From the NCBI GenBank assembly GCA_001414345.1, contig LLCB01000358.1:1-55036 (forward strand): a stretch of DNA of 55,036 bases, given 5' to 3'. The stretch comes from Hymenoscyphus infarciens. Taxonomy: Eukaryota > Ascomycota > Leotiomycetes > Helotiales > Helotiaceae. The notes under the pieces are model-generated. The model was not told where the DNA came from. It saw nothing but the letters and a program-made list of their open reading frames with translations, and searched no databases. A program made the translations under genes and the position numbers. Below, one piece after another: positions 11,604 to 23,159 of the stretch. Each line of letters begins with the position of its first letter. Within the stretch, counting starts at the first letter, position 1.

Positions 11604-12405
11604 TCTCTTCTTCTTTTTGAGTAAAGCTGGTTGTTTGAGATGAGAAATCTAATTGTAACTGCACTTGAGGTTGTGAGTGAAAAATCGCCAATTTAAGTGC
11701 TTGACTGATGAACGCCTCCACACCGCAAGTCGGAGTTCGGAGTCTCAGTTTCTACGGACATGGATTCGAATGTTAGTATTATAAGTGGTGTTGAGTCAAT
11801 GGGTGGGGAAGGGCGTAGATATTGATTAGGAAGACATGTAGCTTGACATCGAGTTTTTCTTTTGTATGCGTGCACAGTTCCTGTGAGAATCACTTCTATC
11901 GAGTAAGAAATACGTGTACATAAAGGACGTGACCGATAATTTCTCAAGAATGGGATGGGCGAGGTTACGCCACTTCCCAGCCCTCGTCAATTGAACCCAT
12001 GCAAAGCTTTGTTTATGAATACCTTTCCTTCTTTGAAAGTATATTTCTATGAGCACTTGCATCATTGCTCTTTTAGAGGAGACAATTCTAGCAGTTCTAA
12101 GAAAGTATCATTTTGGGTTTTGTGACACCTACACGTGGACAACAAAATAACAATGAAGATAAGCTCCACGCACCACAGGCTACTAGTTGTGCTGTACCTG
12201 TTCTAGAGGGGTTTGTGAATCGTTCAGCTGGAGCCGAAAGTGGGGTGAGATTAGTAAGGAAAGATTGAAGATGGTTGTCTTTAAAAATGTAAAAAAAATC
12301 TCCAATGATGCTTTCTGTTCCCATGCTAGAACAAGGAACGTGAATGATGCGATGAAAGAGAAAAAAAGTATTAATATTATAACGGCAAAAAGAAAAAACT
12401 TCACT
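11604..12405. other. Intergenic, no supported gene
   Basis: Only short frames without domain signal. The promoter of the minus-strand acetyltransferase should lie in its left part. The right edge (12391-12400) contains the A-run that forms the terminator of the tRNA gene on the minus strand. Confidence 0.4.
12391..12405 (-). terminator. Pol III terminator of the tRNA
   Basis: On the minus strand a run of six T starts about five bases after the tRNA 3' end, the usual RNA polymerase III stop signal. Confidence 0.6.
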
Positions 12406-12490
12406 AGTCGTACTGAGGATCGAACTCAGAACCATCTCGGAGACTGTTCAGTATGTGAACGAGATATCATAACCATTAGACCATACGACT
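12406..12490 (-). tRNA. tRNA-Val (CAC) with a 13-nt intron
   Basis: Read on the minus strand, the 85 bases fold as a complete tRNA. The acceptor stem AGTCGTA/TACGACT is perfect over 7 bp. The D arm contains GTCTAATGGTTATGAT (A box TGGTCTAATGG). The anticodon stem TCTCG/CGAGA has 5 bp, the variable loop is TGGTT, and the T arm CTGAG-TTCGATC-CTCAG contains the B box GTTCGATCC. The anticodon loop is TT-CAC-A, then a 13-base insert (TACTGAACAGTCT) at the canonical intron position after base 37, then C. Without the insert the tRNA is 72 bases. A T6 run follows 5 bases downstream (12391-12400 on the plus strand), as expected of an RNA polymerase III terminator. The isotype rests on the anticodon; the D stem has one T-T mismatch. 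Confidence 0.78.
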
Positions 12491-13278
12491 GTTTGTTGTA
12501 TGGGGATTGAACCGAAAGGATTTATTTGTGCTTATGAAAGTAAGACCGAGGAAGCCACGGAAGTGGAGTGGGAGTTTCAGTTCCGATCTACCTATTTTGG
12601 GACGAGTGGGGAGAAGCTGTTAACACGGCTAGGCTAAATCAGTCAAGATGGAGTTGGCCGAAAAAAGTGGTGGGAAAGCGAGGAAAGTTAAGCGAAGAGA
12701 GAAAGGAGAAATATCTTTGGAAGATTTGGCAAACTCTCCGAGTAATAATATTCCTATTAGTCTGGAGATGAATTGTTGCAAGTGACGACGGTGATGCGGT
12801 ACCTAAAAGTGAAACCTCCCGTCTCCCAGTCAGTCAGTGTACAAGGCTAGCGCTCGGAAAATCGGCGCCGAGGTCTTTGCAACAAAAACTTGGAAGAACG
12901 CGGCGGACATTGGATATAATAATATAATTCAAGTGCAAACGAAAGAAAATAAAAACAAACAAGATACGTTACGTTTATATAAATAAGGGTAGAGGCCCAG
13001 TGTGACTCAATTCTAAACAATCGGCTACGTGCATCCTTGGACCCCCTGAAACGTCAGCTTTCAGAAGCCCAGCCTCGCGGCAGGTCAGGTTCAAACTCTG
13101 GCGACTTCAACCCAACTCGAGCTTCACCAACTTCGCAAATCGCACCGCATTCATTCGCAATCGCTTTTTGCAACAACACCACGACGCTCTTTTGAATCGC
13201 AAATATTCATATCATCTCCACATCCATTCGTCCCATCGCCTTGCTCTCTCTAGCTTGCACCGGAACCAAAGGGGCAAC
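12491..13278. other. Intergenic, coronin promoter region
   Basis: No gene seen. A TATATAAATA sequence lies near 12976-12985, about 300 bases before the coronin start. It could be a TATA box only if the 5' leader is long. Bases 13020-13270 are C-rich and probably transcribed leader. Confidence 0.35.
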
Positions 13279-15460
13279 ATGGCTGGCCGTTTCGTGCGCG
13301 CGTCGAAATATCGTAAGCTTCATCGCAGGAACTCAGGAGCACGAGGGCATGCTGACCCGCCCAACAGGACATGTCTTTGGAAAGTCTACGCGCAAGGAGT
13401 CCTGCTACGACAACCTGCACATCAGTCGCAATGCTTGGGACACCAACTTGGTCAAGGTGAGGGGTCCTGCGTCTTGTACCGTGTACTAGGTGAGCATTGG
13501 CTGATGGGAATTGCTTCTAGGCCAACCCGGATTATCTTTCAGTCAATTGGGAGTCTAGCGGAGGAGGAGCCTTTGCTGTTATACCCGTCAATGAAAAGGG
13601 TCGATTGCCAGAACAAATCCCCCTATTCCGAGGACATACTGGACCGGTTTTGGATACAGACTGGTGAGTAGGATGTAGTAGGGGCACGGCGGAATTGCGC
13701 TGACTTTCCCCCCAGGAACCCTTTCAACGACCGTGTGATTGCGTCTGGATCCGACGACGGAAAGGTGTTCGTATGGCAGGTTCCTCAAGGTTTCACTCTA
13801 TACTCAGATGGGGACGAACCCGTAGATGTCGCACCGGTTATGAAGTTGACGGGACACTCGAGGTGAGCACAAGAACGATGCGAGGTACGAGTTGCAGTGC
13901 TAAGAAAACACAGAAAAGTCGGACAGGTCCTATTCAACCCCGCGGCCGAAAATATACTTGCTTCCGCATCCGGCGATTACACCATCAAGCTTTGGGATAT
14001 TGGTACCGGCAAGGCCAACCTTACATTGAAGCATGGAGATATCGTGCAGAGCTTGTCATGGAGTGCAAATGGATCCCTGTTGGCAACTACTTCGAGAGAT
14101 AAGAAACTGCGAATATGGGATGTACGACAAGAGCGACCAACCCATGAAGGCCCAGGACACACCGGAGCGAAGAATAGTCGAGTTGCCTGGATGGGTGAGC
14201 ACAACCGTATTGTCACCACTGGATTCTCCAAAATGAGCGACAGACAAATGGCATTATGGGATGTAGGCAATGCCAAAGAGCCAATTGGGGGATTCACAGT
14301 TTTGGATTCGATATCTGGTGTTTGCATGCCATTCTGGGGTGAGTTTTGATTACTTCCAACGTCAAGGTTATTTGTTAACATGTTTGTAGATGATGGTACT
14401 CAGTGCTTGTATCTTGCAGGAAAGGGGTAAGTTTTTCCTGCTGGGATCTAAAAAGCAAATACTAACGAGATAGTGATGGTAACATTCGTTATTTCGAGTA
14501 CGAAAATGACAAGTTTGAATTCTTATCCGAATACAAATCTGGAGATCCTCAAAGAGGTCTTGCATTCGTACCAAGGCGTGGTATTAACGTAAGTCTTTTG
14601 CCAAGTCACCTGATGAATAAAGATTTAATATCAATCAGGTACACGAGAACGAGGTTATGCGAGCCTACAAGACAGTCAATGACAGCTACATTGAGCCTGT
14701 GTCTTTCACTGTTCCTCGACGCGCCGAAGTGTTCCAGTCAGACATTTACCCACCAGCCACGGGCGCCAAACCAGCGATGTCCGCTGCGGAATGGCTGTCG
14801 GGTAAGGATGGCATTCCCGCAAAGATTGATCTGGAGAGTGTATATGAAGGAAATGGACCAGTCGAGGTTCATTCTGACTACAAGCCTGCCGCTGCGTCTA
14901 CTCCTGCCCCCGCCCCGGCAAAGCCCGTAGTAAAACAGGAACCAGAACCAACCCCAGCAGCAAGAGCTCCTCCACCAACAATGTCGGAACAAAAGGGATC
15001 AATTTCTGCCATGGCATCAAAGTTCCAAGATGATGAGCCGGAAGAGGACGATGAGACTTCAAGCTTTGAGGAAATCGCCAAACCCGTTCAGAGATCTATT
15101 CCCGCACCAAAACCCGCTTCTCCTGTCAAGGTTGCATCTCCGGTCAGAGCCTCTCCAGTCAAGACGGAAGCTCCTCGACCAGCACCTGTCCAAGCCACAC
15201 CACGTGTACAAACCCCACTTACATCGCCAACCGCTTCATCTGGACCAACAAGTTCAAGTAACGGATCCGTTGAATCATCATTGGCTCAAATCAAAGGCCT
15301 ATTGGAAGCACAAACAAAAACAATCACTGTGCAAAGCGAGAGAATTGGTAGACTTGCCCAAGAGGTAGATACTTTGAAGATGCGAGTTGGATCGGGTCCG
15401 CAAGACCAAAGTGAGAGAATTCGACAATTGGAGTTGGAGTTGGAGGAAGCGCGTTCTTAG
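13279..15460 (+). CDS. crn1: Coronin, actin-binding WD40 protein
   Basis: Eight exons (13279-13312, 13368-13456, 13521-13663, 13716-13862, 13914-14338, 14390-14426, 14474-14588, 14639-15460) join in frame to 603 residues. The N-terminus FVRASKYRHVFG is the coronin signature. WD40 repeats follow (ASGSDDGKVFVW, ASASGDYTIKLWD, ATTSRDKKLRIWD), then the conserved coronin extension (RRGINVHENEVMRAYK, VPRRAEVFQSDIYPP). A unique linker rich in Pro, Ala and Lys with an acidic stretch comes next, and a C-terminal coiled coil (about the last 50 residues, IGRLAQEVDTLKMRV) for oligomerisation. Known role of the family: bundles actin filaments and regulates Arp2/3 at cortical patches, hence endocytosis and hyphal tip growth. 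All junctions use GT-AG with consistent phase, and length is normal for fungal coronins. Confidence 0.97.
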
Positions 15461-15973
15461 TTTTATGAAAGGACGAATTATGATTGGATGAAGTGTATCA
15501 GTCTTTTGTACAGTCAACAGAATCGAGATGGATGGCGTTTTAATTTCCACGCATTCCTTGTGTGTCTCAATCTAAAGTCTGGCCAGCGCCCAACAGGTTC
15601 TCAATTACGGTGCTAGGAGCATTTTTTTTAAAAGAAGCGTTGTTCTGAAATCACCTTCCGAGTCATTTCTCACTAGCCATTTTCTATGTTGATCCTGAAA
15701 TCAAATCTTGCGTTAAGCAAAGCTTGTTTTTCAGAACAACTTTGCCAGCACGTAGTTACATGCCGCTTTTGTCAAGCGCAAGACAATTTCCGCCCAAAAT
15801 ACAGCTACTTTACAAATGTTTCCCGCGAGGAATGCCATGGCTTATGAGGCGATGGATCTGCATGCTTTGAACCATGCTTTTTTGCATGAATCCCTTGAAA
15901 TTGAGATGCGTTAAATAAGACTCTTTCCCTAATGTTCAATCAACCACAGCATCCCGCATACACTCTTTTAAAA
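15461..15973. other. Intergenic between coronin and the repeat protein
   Basis: It holds the coronin 3' untranslated region and the promoter of the next gene. No RNA gene or repeat is evident. An ATG at 15932 is in frame with the next gene, but the one at 15974 gives a proper signal peptide directly. Confidence 0.4.
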
Positions 15974-17710
15974 ATGCATTCTTCTTGGTCTTTCACCGCC
16001 GGTGTCGCTCTTTTGAGCACTTGCTCTGCAAACGCTCTTGTTCCCCGGGGGGATGATGTTCCTGATAATTGTTCTCTAGTTCCTCGGGTATCTTACCCAA
16101 AGGTTATCAACACTTGCTGCGATAAGGCTACGACGATTACGGTCGACGAGTGCCAAACCGAAATCGTTTTGCCCACTCCAGGTTGCATCGATACTACCCT
16201 CACTCAAACAGTCACCAGCACCAAAACCGATGACTGGCACTCCAGAAAGAGCGGCACAAGAACAGCCGCCCCGGCAACTACTTCTGCCCCGGCAACTACT
16301 TCTGCCCCGCCAGCTTCAACAAGCAATATTGTCGTGTACAAGCGCGATTACGGTTGGGGTGGAAATAGTGAACGATGGGACAACAGACGAAAGCCATGGG
16401 ATGGCCTCACTGTCTACAACCCTGTCTTTGAGGGCAAAAACATTGATTCCGATGGAAATGGGGATGTGAGTCTAAGGATTTTCTTTCCTTCGTTTGATAA
16501 AAAAAGATTCGTATGCTGACTTCTCAAGGACCGTGGAAATAAATTGGATTACACAGACACTTCCTATACCAGCAAAACCGACAACTCTCGTGAATATGAC
16601 CTAGATCAGTCTGGTGATGTATGCTTATACTCCTAAAACCATGAGATTGCTTTCTAACATGCCGATTATAGTACAGGGATAACCAGTTAAGGTACGACGG
16701 AGGGGAAGGTAATGGTGACGGGTCTGTAAGTTGTATTCTCCATCGCCTTGGTAAAGAAAAGAAACCGCGGCTGATTATCAACCTTTAGCTATATAACACC
16801 GGCGACGCCAGTGGAAACAACAGAGAAAACACAGATCAGTCTGGTGATTACCGCGAGAACCAACTTGAATACGAGGACGCCTCCAGGCACAGCAAGACTG
16901 ATGTCGATGTCGACGTTGATGACTCTGGCAATTACCTGCCAAATAATTCCGACTCGGGTCACAACACGGCTACGGATTACCGGTACGTGTTATGCTTCCG
17001 TATAACTGGTCCCTCGAAATCAATTGCTGACGCCGTTCTCCAGTGACCAGTCTGAGTATTCCAGTGTGGATGATCACTCTACCGACGATTACGACTTTAC
17101 GTGGAGCCCTGTTGATGATCACAGCCGCCAGGAATATGATTTCTTGAGCAGTAAAGCAACCCATCTCCGACAAGCTGATTAGTGCTAACACTCACCTAGA
17201 CAACCGTGACAGCGGCAATGACGATCACTCTGCAGACGACCACTCGGCAGACGATCACTCTGCAGACGACCACTCCGCAGACGACCACTCCGATATAGAT
17301 GTTGACGTGCGTCTACAAGATTTCTTGAAAAGTAAGTGTTACTCTATCAGCTCTGCCAAAATCCTCACCCAACTAACACACGAACAGACAACGGCGACTA
17401 CCGCGAAAACACCCTCGAGTGGTACCGGGAGCATGAAACATCTAACTGGTACTGCAACGTAAACGGAGATTCCAGCACTCCTGGCTTCTTCTCCATTACC
17501 CTGGACCTCTGTATCCAACTCCCCATCGGTCTCTCCCTGGATGTCGGTGACACGGTTACCAGTTCCGCGGGTGTTAATATCGTAATCACCCAAGCTATCC
17601 TTGACAAAGTCATTGCCGAGCTTCAGGCCGCTGGGTTGGATCAATACGGTCTTCCCTTCCTCCCAAGCTACGGTTCTGCCCCAGACCCCCCATATAATCC
17701 CAGAGCATAA
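15974..17710 (+). CDS. Secreted acidic repeat protein of unknown function
   Basis: Seven exons (15974-16465, 16529-16618, 16672-16725, 16789-16982, 17044-17150, 17200-17331, 17388-17710) sum to 1392 bases, 463 residues, with every junction in frame. A signal peptide covers about residues 1-20 (SCSANA-like end). A Cys-containing N-terminal part has a Thr/Ala/Pro linker (TTSAPATTSAP) after it. The middle is unusually rich in Asp, Ser, Asn and Tyr. It repeats DQSGDYRxNQLxY twice, spread across small exons, with related pieces (KLDYTDTSYTSKTD, EDASRHSKTD), and carries a tandem DDHSA repeat (17226-17290) of about five units. The C-terminal part (about 110 residues) looks globular, with Cys residues and a hydrophobic helix. 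I know of no matching family; a cell-wall or secreted effector-like protein is possible, but this is speculation. Confidence 0.85.
17226..17294 (+). repeat. Coding minisatellite, DDHSA units
   Basis: A 15-base unit of the form GAYGAYCACTCNGCA occurs about five times in tandem inside an exon of the secreted protein. The units differ by synonymous changes and the reading frame is kept. Confidence 0.85.
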
Positions 17711-18497
17711 TATCCAGGATTTGCTTGGTGTTATTGGTGATAATGGAGGAAATACCCAAACAGAGACAGTCAAAAAAGGCAGACAGGCAAACATCGGCGG
17801 TGATGCTTCCCGGACCGAACCCTGTATCTTTTAGGGAAAAAAGAAGGGAATTCTTTTGGGCATGGTTTTTGTTAATTGTTCCTTTTTTGTCCTTTTTTCA
17901 TTTGTTTTCCTTTGGGATGGCTGTCGGGGTAATTACCTTTTTCCTTCAGAACAAAACGTCGGACCAAATCATTCTTTTTTCTCTTTTTCCATTTGTTTCT
18001 TTGGGTTGGGCTGGGAGGGAGTCTTCAAGAATACTAACTATTATCCCCCCGTCTTGGTAGCTAGCACTCGCTGGTAAACTTTCATAAAATTGGTAATTGC
18101 AATGCTCCTTGTTTGGTCAAAACCGATTGCAAAGTTGATTGTGTGATATCAACGTCGAACTCCCGCCCGTGTTGACGTGAAACCTAAGCTCATGTTTTTC
18201 AAGTCGGGAAGGAGCGACGACCGTCTGGTTTTCAAATCCAAAGCTACTCCTGCCAGCCTTTTCGCTCCTTCCCAAATTTACTTTCCCCAACAGCTCTCGC
18301 CGTCACTTCCCCGCTTACCAACACTCCTTGGTTCTTGTCTCTTTAACCTAGGTAGGTATCTCGTATGAGACTCGTACAAGTGCAGTCATAGTCATACTCC
18401 AACCACATTCATTCAGACTCCCCATCATCTTTTCTTGTATAGAGGTCCGAGGCGCAAGCTCAAACTTCAAGCCATCATCCTCTTCACGAACTTATCA
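17711..18497. other. Intergenic, T-rich
   Basis: 3' region of the secreted protein (T-rich from 17850 to 18010) and the leader of the next gene. No supported gene or RNA. Frames here are short and low-complexity. Confidence 0.4.
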
Positions 18498-19194
18498 ATG
18501 CCACCCAAACGTCCATTTACAAGGGGTTATGCTCCAGTCTCGCCTGTTGACCCCCCGGCACCAGCTTCCAACCACCCCGGCGAGACTCTCGAAATGTTCC
18601 TCACTCGAATTCTCGGTAGTGACCATACTTTCAAGAATTGGTTCGGACAATATAGTGTTATTGTGGAACATCGTCTCAGGATTGTAGGTCACCCTCGGGA
18701 CTTTCAGCTTTCTCAAAATTCACAACCTCGAATGGAAATGCTAACTCCCCCCAGAATAGCGAGGGAAAATCATACATCTATGACCCCGTCAAAAATCCAC
18801 AAGCACGGATAGCGAAACGAGTATATTGACACCTACACCCGGATCCAACCAGAACTTCTGCTAATGGTATAAGCCACGAACCGGTGCTCCCTTTCGTCCA
18901 CACCAACGGACTTACAAAAATGGACCTGTCACGGTACATGTTCATGGAATTCACACCAGGAGACAGCGAGGAGTTCCAGGGTTGAAATTACGGAGGGAGA
19001 AGGAGAGGAGGGAGGTGGAAGCGGTGTTGGCGGAGGAGGAATGGTTCGAAGATATTGAGGTTGAAGATATGGAGGAGGAGAAGAGGGAGGGCAGGGAGGA
19101 TACTCCGGCGGTGAGGGAGGGGGTTGATTCTGAGAGACAGTATGCGAGGGAGCAGTTGATGGGGTTGATGATGGCTGTTTCGGGGAGGAAGTAG
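18498..19194 (+). CDS. Small orphan protein with charged C-terminus
   Basis: Three exons (18498-18683, 18755-18820, 18874-19194) join in frame to 190 residues. The first intron has a GTAGGT donor, a CTAAC branch and a CCCCAG acceptor. The second runs GTATAT to TATAAG with CTAAT upstream. The start is MPPKRPFTRGYAPVSP. A putative folded part follows (FLTRILGSDHTFKNWFGQYSVIVEHRLRI), then a basic segment (RTGAPFRPHQRTYKNG). A highly charged Glu/Arg helix comes after that (LRREKERREVEAVLAEEEW) with an acidic tail to VSGRK. No known domain is recognised. The clean splice chain argues for a real gene. Confidence 0.6.
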
Positions 19195-20409
19195 TATTGT
19201 TACGCAGACGGTTAGGATTCATGGGCATAGCGTTTTGTACCACCAGCCTGTTTTGTTTATGATTATGAATTAAGAAGGTTCGCAAGAAGACAGTTTCAAG
19301 AGCCAATTTTGACCAATGGGTTCAGTCTTACTGCGTAATGTAATATCTCTGTAGGTTCATAACTATTCTCACGATGGTCAGTACCGAGAATCCTGGAACT
19401 TTCATGACGATCGATATTCAAACTTTCTAGAAGAATTTAGACGTGCCTGGTACGTGGGACACGAAGTCTTGTAATAACACAATCAAATAACATCTTCGAG
19501 AAGTAGAAGTATGTGGCAAAGAACACTGTAGGGAATTAAATTGACACTCTACCTGGGTATTAGCCCGGCCATGATATCTGGATCACCTGACTATATATAC
19601 CCCCCTTTCTTCCTGAGTTTTGACATATATTTAGCCTATTATCTAAATGCAGTTCCTTCGTTTGGTTTTGAACACTTTACTTGATAGAAAAACAATTGGA
19701 AAAGTGAGAGGGGTAAAAAGGTCACGTTTTGTCACATTGTGGTCAACACGCTCAGGTCATGAATTTCACCCTCCATCATCTAAAGTCTAGATTGCGATTC
19801 CATTGTTTTCGCTTCATTCCAACCATCAGACAACAGAGGCCTGTCGTATTGTTCCCTTGGCTCTTGCGCCTCGCAGCTAAGTCATCTGGATTAAAAGAAT
19901 GCGACCAAGCTTGTATTTTCGTCGTAAATACCTCGGCTTATTACCTTTTTCTAGATCGTTGGGAGAAATACTTCAATTTGTTCAATTTTATTTTTCTATC
20001 TACTTAGAGTATCATGTTAGAAGGAGAATTGTTACGACTATTAACCGTCGAGCTCTCATTATAGCTTTACAAATTAGATCGTTGGATCGTACCCCCTTCG
20101 GGTTAAAATTTGTTAATGTATTTTTAGAGTCCATATCTTTACACGGGGTTTTAGCGTTAAGTGATTCTTTACGATCGTTTCTTATATAACAAAAGTCTCA
20201 TTTTACTTCTTACAGTTTGGATCTCTTGACATAAATATTTGGGGTCTATTTTGAGGCTATCTTTGGTGATTGGTCGTTGCTACGATCCTCGTTGCCACTG
20301 CCGAATCATGTTCCAAGGCTCTCACCAAGAATTCAAAAGAGGATAGCGCGTCGTGGACACCAAAAAAGCGTCAGTAAATACATGCCCGTTGTTCGAACTG
20401 TCTAGTATT
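19195..20409. other. Gene-poor stretch
   Basis: No supported gene. Bases 20000-20190 look like decayed coding sequence (open in short pieces, interrupted by TAG and TAA codons), but I cannot assign a family. Confidence 0.35.
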
Positions 20410-20582
20410 TTGGAATTGGATTGTTCCAAAACACCTAGTTTATAGTCCTAGCTCCTAAATTGTTCCAAGTGCGTAGGGTGATTTGCTTGAATTACTATAG
20501 AAAGTTGGAACAATGAGGGCCAGGCAGACAGTTACGAGCCTGATGTATTTACTGCCAATGCCAATTTTAATGTCCATCGCGA
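20410..20582. repeat. Dispersed repeat, copy A
   Basis: Shares a diverged but collinear pattern with 43287-43435 on the same strand: TTGGAA..GATTG.TCCAA, ACCTAG, CTTGAATTA, TAGAAAGTTG, and a 19-base identical block ATTTTAATGTCCATCGCGA at the right end. It is probably a remnant of an unidentified non-coding mobile sequence. Confidence 0.6.
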
Positions 20583-21089
20583 CCTCGGGAGCCAAGTTTG
20601 GGCATGCCGGCTCCCTAACCCACTTTTACTTCGCTTATACTTCCAACGTTCATCTCGCTCACTCCCGTCCATCTTCTTATTCGTATGGCAAGAGCAGTCT
20701 GAAAGGAAAAGGCCTCACGCATCCTCTCTCTCACCAATACTCCCTGGAAGTCGTGAGCGGCGCAACTTTTTACTTTACCGGCCGCGGTGACAACGCATTA
20801 GGACTGTTTAATACAACTTCAATCCGAATTTTCATGGTGCAGTTCTCCAGCTGTATGTCACAGGGCTGATTGAAAGAATTTGCCAAGTCAAATGCTCGTA
20901 CTTGGGATTTCTTCCATGTTTACACAATTCCCAAGGTGATTGAACTGGTGGTGCCTGATGTAGATCGCTCCTGCCCCAGAACCATGAACACCTTCAAGTA
21001 CAAGTACCCACGTGTTCCCTCTCAGTTTTCATTATGTCCAGGTCAACAATCATTCTTTCGTTTCAAAAAATATTATTCCTTCGTTCATA

Positions 21090-23159
21090 ATGTTATTCAA
21101 AGAATCCCTCCTCCTGTTTCTCGTTGCGCCCATAGTTGCTGCTGCTTCGGTACATTTGCACCCAATCAGAGATGTTTCACCTAGCGCAGAAGCTGCAGTG
21201 AAGCTCCCCATACATCATGGTCTAGACACTTTCAAGAAGGCAAGTAGTTTTTTGGGTGGTAGGGAAAGGGGCATATTAACAGTTTTCAGCTCACTCCATC
21301 AAAACAAATCAACTGGACTCTTTGTTTAAAGATATATCAGTGTGCGATGCTTGATGTAAGTTGCGATAGCTGGCCTCAAATGTTCCTGTTCGAAAGCTAT
21401 TCGCACAACCATCTCAGTTGCTCCAAATGCTTTGGAGTATGAATCCAAAAATGATACTGATACTTTTATTAACAGGTCCCTCTTGATTATCATAATCAGA
21501 CTCTGGGTGCCCCTCGAGCTTACGTTCCCTTGATGAAGTATGCGGCTACCGACTTGAATAATTACAAAGGGATGGTGCTCATCAATCCCGGAGGACCTGG
21601 TGGCTCCGGTATCTCAGCATTATATAGCTTCAGTTCAACCTGGGGTAATGCCACTGAAACAATTGGTGCAATCGGTCCAAACTACGACATTATTGGCTTT
21701 GAACCACGAGGTGTTGGCTTCAGCATCCCCTCCGCAAACTGCACCAATAACACAAGTCCCTCAGCGGGAAATGGAAAACGGTTCGAACAACCGAATGGTC
21801 CTTTCCTCGATTTTGCCGCGGCCGGCGGGAATGAGGCCGACGCCCAGATGAAAGCAAAAGCTGCTGAGTGCCAAAAGACGATTGGGGGACCCTCTGGAGC
21901 CGGTCAACATATGTCTACTGCAACTGTTGTACGTGACATGGTCACAATCACAGATGCATTTGCAGCTACCGCGGACGGGGCGAAGGTCAAGAATTCAAAG
22001 CTTTCAAACTACTTTGGAATTAGTTATGGCACTTTTCTTGGACAGACCTTTGCGTCAATGTTTCCTGAGCGTGTTGGACGATTTGTTCTAGCTGGCGTTG
22101 TGGACCCCGACGATCAAATCAGCGGCATTTCTTTAACTGGTTTGCAAAGCACAGATGAGGTATGTTGAGATACTTTCATTTCCAAACCTTCGCCTCCACC
22201 AAATTGCTAACTGACACAGGAATTCGCGACGTTTTTCGTGTACTGTCATCTTGCTGGTGCAAAAAAGTGCCCTTATGCAGCTGGAGATACCCCGGGAGAT
22301 ATCTTCCTTCGTTTTGAAAAGACACTTGCCCGGCTCGACGTCAACCAGGCCCGCAAGAAGGGTTGGGCCAATGCCACGTTAATTGCCGAAGTATTGAAGA
22401 CCGTGAAGTCATCGATCATGTCAGCTTTGTACCAGCCAAAAGCTTTAATGCCTGGCGTTGCAGCGGGGTTGGTGGCTGTGGAATCTCTGCTTGGTAATTT
22501 CACCCTTCAGAACGCAGAGGCGCTTTACGAGAAACTTGGTGCCAAAAAAGAGCCGGATTCGATGAACGACTGGTTTGCTGGCAATACTTGTTCCGACCAA
22601 AACAACATAATGCGCAACATTACCGCAAAGGATATTTGGCCTATAACTAACGTTTTACAACACATGAGCTACATTGGAGCCGATGGTATGGTTTCAAATT
22701 TGGTCGGATGCTTGGGATGGTCTATGTATCCAAAGGAGACCTATCAAGGTCCTTTTGGTGGTCAGACAGCGAACCCTATCCTTTTTGTCGGGAACTCGTG
22801 GGATCCCATTACCCCAATTTCTTCCGCTCATAAAGGAGCGAATATCTTCACCAAAGCCGAGGTTTTGACTGTGAATGAACCAGGTGTAAGTACTCATTTT
22901 CGAGAACACATCCTGACCTCGCTTTAAATTAATATGTCATCAGCATGCTCAAACAAATACTTGCGCCGTCAAGAAAATTCGAGCCTACTTCCAAGAAGGC
23001 ACCATGCCAGGCAATGACCATTTCTGCATTGGAACGGAACCTGGACAGGGCGTGTTCGATACCACACTTACCATGCGGATGGAAGAGAATGGTGCGTGGA
23101 GAAGTACCGTCCAAAGAATGAGGGGGTTGAGAGTGAAGAGCTGGAAGGCTTTGGTATGA
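21090..23159 (+). CDS. Secreted serine peptidase, S33/TAP-like alpha/beta hydrolase
   Basis: Exons 21090-21239, 21290-21355, 21476-22159, 22220-22885 and 22944-23159 join in frame to 593 residues. The signal peptide is about residues 1-18 (MLFKESLLLFLVAPIVAAA). The oxyanion-loop motif NPGGPGGSG is near residue 110. The nucleophile elbow GISYG gives Ser255, Asp495 lies in SWDPITP, and His523 follows the last splice junction. The C-terminal half (from about 430) is the TAP-like domain common to tripeptidyl and prolyl aminopeptidases of this family. Known members cleave N-terminal residues from peptides; here secretion implies extracellular peptide use. The first intron starts with GC (AAG|GCAAGT), the minor GC-AG class. 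Preferred substrate cannot be inferred. Confidence 0.93.

Noticed and set aside
12187..12510. Plus-strand frame across 12.2-12.5 kb
   Set aside because: It is the antisense shadow of the tRNA and its flank.
17226..17294. CRISPR-like direct repeats
   Set aside because: The 15-base units are contiguous, in frame and encode DDHSA; there are no spacers, and this is a eukaryotic genome.
17339..17794. Minus-strand frame of 151 codons
   Set aside because: Antisense shadow of the last exon of the secreted repeat protein, which has full splice support.
20513..20869. 118-codon plus frame before the S33 peptidase
   Set aside because: Overlaps dispersed repeat copy A and has no motif or splice link to the peptidase, which begins at 21090 with its own signal peptide.
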